From the NCBI GenBank assembly GCA_023091735.1, contig JALKBU010000015.1:62001-126000 (forward strand): a stretch of DNA of 64,000 bases, read 5' to 3'. Source of the DNA: Trichomonas tenax (lineage: Eukaryota > Parabasalia > Trichomonadida > Trichomonadidae). The notes under the pieces are model-generated. The model did not search any database and had not been told where the DNA came from. It was given only the letters and a program-made list of their open reading frames with translations. Positions 37,658-44,889 of this stretch are shown piece by piece (position 1 is the first letter of the stretch; the number at the start of each line of letters is the position of its first letter). The translations under genes and the position numbers were made by a program.

Positions 37658-38190
37658 AAATTTTTCTTTCTTTTTGATCTTTGTTCTTATACCTGAATTC
37701 TTAAGTCCATACACTATCTGAACTATATAGCATCACTTATATATTCATACTACAGGTTATAAATGATCAAATATATTTCATTTGAAAAATTGATCTCATG
37801 TGTTAATAAATGAAAAGACACTTGCATAATCTTGCTATTATTTTCGATACACATATTCACCAGGAGATATGGATTGATATTCCTTCAATCAAATTTTCTT
37901 CACATAATACACATGATTGTATGCATAAACATTCGTTCTTCCTTCAAGAAATGAAAGCCCACATTATTTAAAAGATAGTTTACATCATTGACAAGATATT
38001 TCTCATTCTCAAAATTATAATATTTCAATTTAGATTTCAAGCATTCCATATTGGATCTTTGTTTAAAATATGAAAAATATTGACCATACAGAATATATAT
38101 GCCAAATACAGAATTTGAAAACAATGATATGATAACGAAAAAGATATTTTATTTTATTTGTCTTGTAAAACAAAATTTTGATACGTAATA
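37658..38190. other. Divergent intergenic region
   Basis: About 530 bp of AT-rich DNA. A minus-strand 74-codon reading (37900-38124) has no protein-like pattern. No RNA block was seen. Confidence 0.45.
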
Positions 38191-38197
38191 TCATTTT
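38191..38197 (+). promoter_or_regulatory. Initiator-like TCATTTT for the 38208 gene
   Basis: TCATTTT with A(+1) at 38193 lies 15 nt before the ATG at 38208. It matches the trichomonad TCA(+1)YW initiator and argues against the longer TTG-started reading from 38178. Confidence 0.6.
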
Positions 38198-38207
38198 TAG
38201 GAAACAA

Positions 38208-39542
38208 ATGGAAACAGTTGGATTAGTGACAGAAGCCGCCTTCACAAATTACCAACGCCGCATTGAAAACATGGGACTGAGCAGTTCCGTCAAGACGGTG
38301 TTTCAATATGCTGTTGCTTTAGAAGTTTTGAGCCTTGTTTGGCTTTTCGGACCTCCAATAATATATGAAACATCGCAGGAAGTATCGCTAGCATCAATGG
38401 ATTCGTCACATCGCATTTATCATCTCAATGTTTACGGATTATCGCGATTAAATAAATTTGTTTCTTCAAGAATTTCATTTAACCGACTAACAACAAAAGC
38501 ATTCAATTATTCGCTACAAATCAATCAGATATATAAAGCTTTCGATAAAAGAACAAAAGTAAATTCAGGATCAACTGAAACTTTAAATTTTAGCTTGAAA
38601 TTCTTGACAAACCAAACAAAATCACCGCAGCAGCAAATGCTGATACTGCCACATGTTAATTTTGATAAATTAGATACAGATTTTTATATCGCTTATACTG
38701 ATGGAAATCCATTAGGAACAATATTCTCTTTATACGCAGTTGACTCAGAGTTCACTACGCTTTCAATTATTCTAAGAATAATGCTATTTTTAATTACTGT
38801 TTATTTATTGATTCGTTTCAGAAGATTAAATATAACACCAGAGTCTTCATCCGTTTCTAATTGGATTATTGGTATGCTTCTTACATTTTCTCTTTTAGCA
38901 ACAAATCCAATTTATTTCTCCGACTTTTTCACAACAAAACAATTCGTTAAATTCGCAGAAGTTTTCTTTTCTCAAATATTTATCACCCTCGCGATTTACA
39001 CATCATTTTCACATATCGTTTATGGAGACAGAAGAAATGAATCTCCATCTCGTCCTTATGTGATTCTTACAACTATTCCTTTCATTGCCATCTTCCTTTG
39101 TCTCTTAATAACTGCTGTTTGTCCATTGCTTATGTTCAATTCTGTAACAAACAGCTTTGATGCACATTCTTTCTTTTGGGCAATTCCAACACGCAAAATA
39201 TTGTTCTCCTCTATTTTGTTCCTTCATTTCATTGCTAATATATATCTCACATTAAGAGGCAAAATTTCCACAGGCGATGTGGATTACTTAATTCATCTGA
39301 TATTGTCCGATGTGTATATATTATATTTATATTATTACCAAACTATCAAGATCGATGAAGTTGGGAGATTCGAAACCACAATTTTCACAACAGCATCAAC
39401 CGCGGTCTATGCATTTTTCTTCATGTTTGTTAACTGGCCAGTCGAGAAGGATATAATGATGTCAGACAATGAAGATATCGAGGAAATCAATCAGATGGGA
39501 GAGGGATTGATAGAGAATGATGATGTGGATCAACAGATCTAA
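38208..39542 (+). CDS. Multi-pass membrane protein, TMEM181/Wntless-like
   Basis: A 444-residue protein. An N-terminal TM (QYAVALEVLSLVWLFGPPII) is followed by a ~130-residue luminal/extracellular domain, which is strand-rich and contains YGLSRLNKFVSSRISF. About seven TM helices then occupy residues ~190-430: LSIILRIMLFLITVYLLI, NWIIGMLLTFSLLATNPIYF, FFSQIFITLAIYTSF, YVILTTIPFIAIFLCLLITAVCPLL, ILFSSILFLHFIANIYL, and others. This order (TM, GOLD-like domain, 7TM, with an FFxQIF-type motif) is that of TMEM181/Wntless-type proteins, which act in secretory-pathway cargo handling. The tail is acidic (SDNEDIEEINQMGEGLIENDDVD). The start follows an initiator-like element. The family call is moderate. 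It is convergent with, and only 3 bp from, the gene on the other strand. Confidence 0.65.
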   Translation: METVGLVTEAAFTNYQRRIENMGLSSSVKTVFQYAVALEVLSLVWLFGPPIIYETSQEVSLASMDSSHRIYHLNVYGLSRLNKFVSSRISFNRLTTKAFNYSLQINQIYKAFDKRTKVNSGSTETLNFSLKFLTNQTKSPQQQMLILPHVNFDKLDTDFYIAYTDGNPLGTIFSLYAVDSEFTTLSIILRIMLFLITVYLLIRFRRLNITPESSSVSNWIIGMLLTFSLLATNPIYFSDFFTTKQFVKFAEVFFSQIFITLAIYTSFSHIVYGDRRNESPSRPYVILTTIPFIAIFLCLLITAVCPLLMFNSVTNSFDAHSFFWAIPTRKILFSSILFLHFIANIYLTLRGKISTGDVDYLIHLILSDVYILYLYYYQTIKIDEVGRFETTIFTTASTAVYAFFFMFVNWPVEKDIMMSDNEDIEEINQMGEGLIENDDVDQQI

Positions 39543-39545
39543 AAC

Positions 39546-39968
39546 TTATAAATATATGTATGTATATGAATAAATATTTGGAATTTTGGGATCTCTATCA
39601 TATGCTATCTCCTTCTTTTTTGGTGGTTTGAAGTGATAGACATCAAGATTTTTATCCAATACTCTTCTTGGAATGTTTTGTGCAACATTTGCTTTTGGAG
39701 ATTCATGTATTGAATTATTCTCTATATTTTCAGGCATTTGATGTACTGGAGTTGGTGTATCTTCAATTTGATTTATAAAAATCTCTGATGTTGGTTCATT
39801 TATTGGTTCTGAGAATAGGGAATTAACATTAATTCCACTATTTGTGAAAATGTATTTTTCATGCATTGTTGCAATTTTCTCATTGATTAAATTAGGCAAT
39901 TCTACTCCCACTCTGTAGTATGGGAAGTAGATAGGTCCTGTGTATAATTAACCCCATTGGAAATTCAT
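39546..39968 (-). pseudogene. Small protein gene interrupted by one TAA at codon 7
   Basis: From the ATG at 39968 the frame reads MNFQWG, then TAA (39948-39950), then about 133 codons without a break (LYTGPIYFPYYRVGVELPN..., ending near SYTYIYL). The residues after the stop are clearly protein-like. The ATG sits 15 nt after an initiator-like TCATTAT (A+1 at 39983), so this looks like the true start. The next in-frame ATG is not until codon ~35 (39866). A CAA to TAA change would explain it. The middle is polar and Pro/Glu-rich with no known domain. The ending KPPKKKEIAYDRDPKIPN is basic. Whether it is translated by readthrough, from the internal ATG, or not at all cannot be told. Confidence 0.6.
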
Positions 39969-39978
39969 CTTTTTATTG

Positions 39979-39985
39979 ATAATGA
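39979..39985 (-). promoter_or_regulatory. Initiator-like TCATTAT for the interrupted gene
   Basis: On the minus strand, TCATTAT with A(+1) at 39983 lies 15 nt upstream of ATG 39968. The spacing equals that of neighbouring intact genes and supports this ATG as the original start. Confidence 0.5.
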
Positions 39986-40113
39986 TATTGCTAGAAAATA
40001 TTTTGACATGTAATCACCCAATCTAACAACCAATTGACACATATTTTTGACTGTTGTCAAATATTTTTATTATTAAAATTTAAAATATACAATGCTAATA
40101 GCAACTAAATAAG

Positions 40114-40134
40114 TCATAATTATAAAAAGTGACA
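40114..40134 (+). promoter_or_regulatory. Initiator and shared 16-mer leader of the 40138 gene
   Basis: TCATAAT (A+1 at 40116) is followed by ATTATAAAAAGTGACA (40119-40134), which ends 3 nt before the ATG at 40138. The 16-mer is identical to the leader of the BTB-like/discoidin gene on the other strand at 37626-37641. Confidence 0.55.
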
Positions 40135-40137
40135 TTA

Positions 40138-41910
40138 ATGAATGCGAACATTTCTTTTGAGAGTTTTCTCAAGCTCCTCAGAGAATTGTTCGATTCTCCT
40201 TTCTTGCAAGGTGCTCTATACCAGGTATATTATGGTATTGACAATGAACCAAATCCATCTGAGTTATATTTTCGCATAATCTATCAATTAACTGTTTATT
40301 ATCTAGTAGGCGACGACTACTACGAAGAAGAGTGTGTAGATGAAGAAATTATCCAAAATAAAATGGCTTTTGAAAAAGATGTGAAAGAAGCAATTAAAAA
40401 TATCATTAGGAAATCAAATCACTATAAGAAAACTTACAACAAAACATGCCTGTGCAATATTACGCGAAATGTAACCAAAGATATGCCAAATAATTTTAAG
40501 AAATATTTTAAGAAGCAAAATACGCCAATAAATTCTATTGATAAGTTTTGCGATAGCCTTCCTTTTCATTGTTCTCCAATAGAAGTCATCGCTGCAGCAA
40601 GAAGGCTAAAATTAATTCGAAATACAAGTTGGATAATAAATTCACGTGCTAATAAACCACCACCAGTCAGCAAAAGAATAATATTAAGTCTGATTGGAAA
40701 AAGCATCTCCAAAGGAGATTGGGTAGGTGATCAATATGGATCTTATAAATTCAAGGAAAATATCATTGACCAATCATCAGGAAGTGATGAAATGGTACAA
40801 AGCATTATCAACGTAAATTGGAAAGCTGCAGATCCAGATTTCCTTTCAAGAGTACATCATCATGATAAGTGCTCATTTAACATCAAAGGATACAGAGATT
40901 TTCAAGGCAGAAAAAATGAGTCAAACGCTATTTTCAATCTCTTGCTTGTTGCTTATAAAGACATTATATCATATGGAAAGTGCTGCACATTAGCTTCCAA
41001 TAATGTTTCTCTTTTATGTAATCAATTAGGATTGCAACAAAACTTCGTTGAAACTCTCCTTTTGGCCGAGTTCAAACTCAAAGATATGAAATATAATGAA
41101 AAGCCAGTGATTTCAGATATCACTATCGACTTTTTGGAACAACTCATATATAGTTCCATATTGTCAATATCCTCGCAAATTTTCATTCAATCATATTGTG
41201 CTGAATTTGATCAAGAACAGGAACCAGGCATTCCTTATCCATACTTCCATCCAAAGTACTTCTATAGGTTTTATCAAAAAATGAGTATGCCTCTTTCCAT
41301 TAATATAAATAACATCAAATATCTATCAATCATATCCAGTATGATTCCTGATTTGATTCAAGTTGATTTCACTATGATTTCAAGACAACTGGATGTCCAA
41401 AACAAAGTCGTTTCTTGGGTTAGGAAACCCGAAGAACCATTGATTTTAAGTTATCGCGATTCTCGTTTGGCTCTTTCATTGGTGAACGTTATTAATTACT
41501 TATCAATTTTTGATTATCTCCCAGAAAAAATTAGACTTAATACCCCCCGATTGATCTCTCTTTGTGCAGAATTGGGTTCTCTTGTTTTCACGTGCCACGG
41601 TGTATTTCCTAATGGTGTCCTTTATTTATTTTATGAGAACGTTGTCAAGTACATGGATTTGTTTGAAGACCTCCCAAATCATTTATTCTTTGGATTTATT
41701 TACAATCTTTGGAATTTGATTCGCATAATTTTTGGCTATCTTTCGAAGAGAGAAGATACGCCTTTTGTTGTTTTCTCATATCAATTTGGAAAGTTCTTTG
41801 CCGAAGTCAACGGTGTACCATTTGAATATGGCATGAATATTCCTATTATCTTCCCACGACAAGAATTTAAGGATTATTTCAGACAAAACATGCCGCAAGA
41901 GGATGAGTAA
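40138..41910 (+). CDS. Orphan 590-residue protein
   Basis: The ATG at 40138 is preferred to a GTG three codons upstream because of the initiator-like element at 40114. I do not recognise a family. The N-terminal third is helical with an acidic patch (GDDYYEEECVDEE) and a Lys-rich segment holding CLCNITRN. The middle contains SPIEVIAAARRLKLIRNTSWIIN and HHHDKCSFNIKGYRDF. The C-terminal half is Leu/Ile/Phe-rich helical (ALSLVNVINYLSIFDYLPEKIR, HLFFGFIYNLWNLIRIIFGYL), probably soluble solenoid rather than membrane. It ends in an acidic tail. Codon use is AT-rich like neighbouring low-expression genes. A divergent member of a helical adaptor family is possible, but I claim no function. Confidence 0.75.
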   Translation: MNANISFESFLKLLRELFDSPFLQGALYQVYYGIDNEPNPSELYFRIIYQLTVYYLVGDDYYEEECVDEEIIQNKMAFEKDVKEAIKNIIRKSNHYKKTYNKTCLCNITRNVTKDMPNNFKKYFKKQNTPINSIDKFCDSLPFHCSPIEVIAAARRLKLIRNTSWIINSRANKPPPVSKRIILSLIGKSISKGDWVGDQYGSYKFKENIIDQSSGSDEMVQSIINVNWKAADPDFLSRVHHHDKCSFNIKGYRDFQGRKNESNAIFNLLLVAYKDIISYGKCCTLASNNVSLLCNQLGLQQNFVETLLLAEFKLKDMKYNEKPVISDITIDFLEQLIYSSILSISSQIFIQSYCAEFDQEQEPGIPYPYFHPKYFYRFYQKMSMPLSININNIKYLSIISSMIPDLIQVDFTMISRQLDVQNKVVSWVRKPEEPLILSYRDSRLALSLVNVINYLSIFDYLPEKIRLNTPRLISLCAELGSLVFTCHGVFPNGVLYLFYENVVKYMDLFEDLPNHLFFGFIYNLWNLIRIIFGYLSKREDTPFVVFSYQFGKFFAEVNGVPFEYGMNIPIIFPRQEFKDYFRQNMPQEDE

Positions 41911-42329
41911 TGTTTGCTAGCTTTTATTGTTTGTAATAAATTTGTTTTTATAAATATGATTTAATCAAATCTTTTCATAATGAACTCTTTCTTATAGGAA
42001 TGAGAACTATTTTTATTTGTTGATATTAAGTGTCCATAAATTCTTGACATCAAAATCTTCCTTATTCATATAACTTATGATATATTCCATGAAAGAAGTA
42101 TATAATTGAAGTACTTGAGTTTTCTAGATCTAGAATACCTCTATTTTGAGGTGATATAATAATTATCTACTAAACTAATCGCGAAACAGCAATATTTCGT
42201 GATCAATAACTCTTTCCATCTTTGAAAATTATTGGTCCACTCTGACCAAATAAAAGTTCTCAAAATATTCTATGAGCTTTGAAATACATAAAATATTTTT
42301 CGAAAATACATTAATTCACATCTTTTGCA
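41911..42329. other. Intergenic
   Basis: AT-rich spacer between a plus-strand gene and a minus-strand pseudogene. The part nearest 42330 may hold more of the decayed gene. No independent gene was seen. Confidence 0.4.
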
Positions 42330-42806
42330 TTATCTGAAAATGAGCCAATACTATCAAGAACAGCTCTTCGAGCTCCGCAGATTTCTTCACGAAAATTTTC
42401 ATTATAGCGATATCGAATCAAACATTTAAATATGATTTTGTTTCCATTAATTTTCGGTCTCACTGAACTTTCTTGCCAGAATCCATATGAAATGCGTTCT
42501 GTTACTTTTTGCTTGACTTCTCAGATTTAATTCCAATCATTTTTGGTTTCAGTGGAATGTTTGCATTTTCTTCAACGATGCCAACAGAAACAATTGGGAT
42601 CTTTTATTCACGCAGAAATCTAAGTCAGTCAAAATGCTTATCTTGCATTTCAGTTAAGCAGTAATATTTTGTAATATTTTTTTTTGCTCTCCAACAATGC
42701 GGCAATATCCATGGCATACATCATCATTACAACAAGCGTACCAAGGCTCTAATGTACTCTCATTGCAAAAGGATTTCACTATGGCCACAAAAGTTGCAAA
42801 CATCAT
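42330..42806 (-). pseudogene. Internally deleted copy of the neighbouring membrane-protein gene
   Basis: This segment aligns base by base with two separated parts of the gene at 42938-44236: its N-terminal Cys-rich ectodomain (parent about 44060-44236) and its middle cytosolic part (parent about 43262-43590). The ~480 bp between them, coding for the three N-terminal TM helices and the Cys-rich loop, is missing. The junction lies near 42638, where the parent has similar words (tcttgtttc and tcttgtatttc) at the two edges, as in a deletion between short direct repeats. Several stops and frameshifts are present. The parent's last ~320 bp (the C-terminal TM part) is absent or unrecognisable here. 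Confidence 0.75.
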
Positions 42807-42937
42807 TAAAATATCTTTTTAAATCAGACTTCGATAAAATTTTATCTTTGTATATATAAAATAATTTATTAATAATCTATATTATGATAATCGGATATTG
42901 AAGTAATCTTGGAAATGAAAAGAAAGGTATATGATTT

Positions 42938-44236
42938 TCATAAAAGAGATTCTTTGTCTATTGACGGATCAACAATTTCATTATTAAGATACTTAACATC
43001 ACGTTCACCACTTGCAGCACGATACTCATTACCGGAACTGATGACTTTAACAGAATTGAATGTAATTCGGGTTGTGCCGAAGTTCCAAAAGAAATCAATA
43101 ATGCCATTGTATCCAAATATAAACAAAATTTCATAAAGGAACTTGAACAGACATGATTTGGAGCATGTGAAAACACGTGAATTACCAGCAAGAGCACGAG
43201 ATGTCATGCCTGATGTTTCGTATGAATCATATGCTGTGGCGTACGTATGTGGTAATCCACTAATTCTATCAATGACAGCATTTCGAGCTCTGTCAACTTC
43301 TTCACGAAGATTATCATTATAATGATATCTACTTGAAGCTTTAAATATGATTTTATTTCCAGAAATCTTTGGTCTCACCGAATTTTCCTGCCACGATCCA
43401 TAAGCAATAGGCTCATTTTCTCTTTGCATGATTGTGTATCTATTTTTATGGTTATAGTATTTAATTCCAACCATTTGTGGTGTTGGAGGAATGATTGCAT
43501 TTTCATCAACAATGTCAATAAGTTCTTGGACTGTGACATTTGGACCTTTTGATTCACGCTGGAATCTCAGTGTGTCAAAATGCTTATCTCTTGTTTCATA
43601 AGTGCATCCGCATGTGTTTTTAGGAGGTTCAAATGGATCATATGGCTTTGGGATTCCACAATTGCAAGCTATACAGCAGCAATAGCAACAAGGACACTCT
43701 TCGAAATTCACCTTGAAGTTATTATACTGAACTGCTTTTGCTTCCTTCTCACGTTCAGCTGCGTTATCTTTGCTACAACATTCAGGTCCGTACGAACATA
43801 TGTTGAGTCTTGAAAACAAATAGACCATAGGAATGATTTCAACAGCACCCAGGAGGAAACCAAATGGAGTTCCTGTTGGAAGATATCCAATGCATGCAGA
43901 ACCATGGACAAGGAATGAAAGACCAATGTTCAGTGTTATGTTAGTGATCCATGTGCACGTAGAAACCTGAACTTTGAAAATTAAACTTAATATTATGAAA
44001 ATTATTGTAGGAGCACAAGCTAATGCTGCAATTATGAAGTATAACCTTGTATTAGCGCAGTATTTTTCTTGTATTTCGGTTAAGCAGTAATATTTCGTAA
44101 CCATTCCATGTTTTGTCGAAGATTTTACAAAGTGGCATTTCCCATGGCATATATTGTTGTTGCAACATGAGTAGCCAGGCTCTAAAGTACTCTCATTGCA
44201 AAAGGATTTCGCTGCGGCCAAAAAAATCGAAAACAT
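42938..44236 (-). CDS. Multi-pass membrane protein with Cys-rich ectodomain and cytosolic loop
   Basis: A 432-residue protein from ATG 44236. An initiator-like TCATTTTTT has its A(+1) at 44246, 10 nt upstream. The N-terminus FSIFLAAAKSFC is a likely signal, followed by a short Cys-rich domain (GYSCCNNNICHGKCHFV). Three TM helices lie at about 66-88, 95-118 and 125-145. A very Cys-rich cytosolic segment follows (FEECPCCYCCCIACNCGIPKPYDPF, then CGCTYETRDKHFDTLRF). A ~130-residue polar domain comes next, then a last hydrophobic pair (LFKFLYEILFIFGYNGIIDFFW) and an acidic tail. The layout recalls TMEM151-type proteins, but I cannot assign a family. A decayed partial copy lies directly downstream. 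Confidence 0.7.
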   Translation of the reverse strand: MFSIFLAAAKSFCNESTLEPGYSCCNNNICHGKCHFVKSSTKHGMVTKYYCLTEIQEKYCANTRLYFIIAALACAPTIIFIILSLIFKVQVSTCTWITNITLNIGLSFLVHGSACIGYLPTGTPFGFLLGAVEIIPMVYLFSRLNICSYGPECCSKDNAAEREKEAKAVQYNNFKVNFEECPCCYCCCIACNCGIPKPYDPFEPPKNTCGCTYETRDKHFDTLRFQRESKGPNVTVQELIDIVDENAIIPPTPQMVGIKYYNHKNRYTIMQRENEPIAYGSWQENSVRPKISGNKIIFKASSRYHYNDNLREEVDRARNAVIDRISGLPHTYATAYDSYETSGMTSRALAGNSRVFTCSKSCLFKFLYEILFIFGYNGIIDFFWNFGTTRITFNSVKVISSGNEYRAASGERDVKYLNNEIVDPSIDKESLL

Positions 44237-44713
44237 TGAAAAAAATGAACCTTAAAAATTGTAAAATGTTGATTATCAAAAAAATTATTTAAATTTTCGG
44301 TTCTCAAAATCGGACCTTTTCAAGGATAACTCCCTTATTTACAAAGAACGAATCTCCATCTTTGGGCTATAGCTTCATATAGCTCACTAGAGTTTAATTC
44401 ATCAACAAGATTTATAAAAAAATTGTGATTGTCTCGGTAATTACTTGTGATTTGGCCAAATTGTTTGTTCGTGCGCTGAAAATGCAATAAGTGTAACATA
44501 CACATTATGGGTAATTCAGGTATTAAACAAGGTTTGTCCGAGATAGTGTATTTGCAGTAAATTTGATTTTTCAATCAACAAAAATTAGATTTTTGGAGAT
44601 AAAGAATGTAAAATTGTATTATAAAGCACACATTTGACAAGACCATGGGATGTTGAAGCACTGCTATCAAATATGCATTGGTAATAAATTTTTGCCAATT
44701 GAAAGCACCTCCA
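44237..44713. other. Divergent intergenic region, proximal part
   Basis: AT-rich DNA between the membrane-protein gene and the tandem repeat before the adaptin gene. Besides the initiator-like TCATTTTTT of the minus-strand gene (44240-44248), minus-strand readings at 44335-44574 and 44585-44806 show no convincing protein pattern. Confidence 0.4.
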
Positions 44714-44847
44714 GAAGTTTACAATGACAAATCGACAAAAATCTTGTTGACACTTTACAAAAAAGTGAAGTTTACAATGACAAATTGACAAAAATATTGT
44801 TGACACTTTACAAAAAAGTGAAGTTTACAATGACAAATTGACAAAAA
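44714..44847. repeat. 53-bp tandem repeat in the AP-4 beta-like promoter region
   Basis: Units start at 44714, 44767 and 44820, exactly 53 bp apart. The third is truncated at about 28 bp. Each begins gaagtttacaatgacaaat and contains ttgacaaaaat and ttgttgacactttacaaaa words. The array ends about 40 bp before the adaptin ATG, so it overlaps the likely promoter. Confidence 0.85.
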
Positions 44848-44889
44848 CCAGCGAGCATAGTTTACAAAAAGTATCAGATTATTACATAA

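Noticed and set aside
39938..39950. Intron 3' end (ttaattatacacag) upstream of the small minus-strand gene
   Set aside because: It matches the trichomonad ACTAACACACAG motif only partly and no GTATGT-type donor lies nearby. The in-frame ATG and initiator just upstream explain the start better.
44714..44847. CRISPR-like array
   Set aside because: Only 2.5 copies, repeats fill the entire 53-bp period with no unique spacers, and the genome is eukaryotic.
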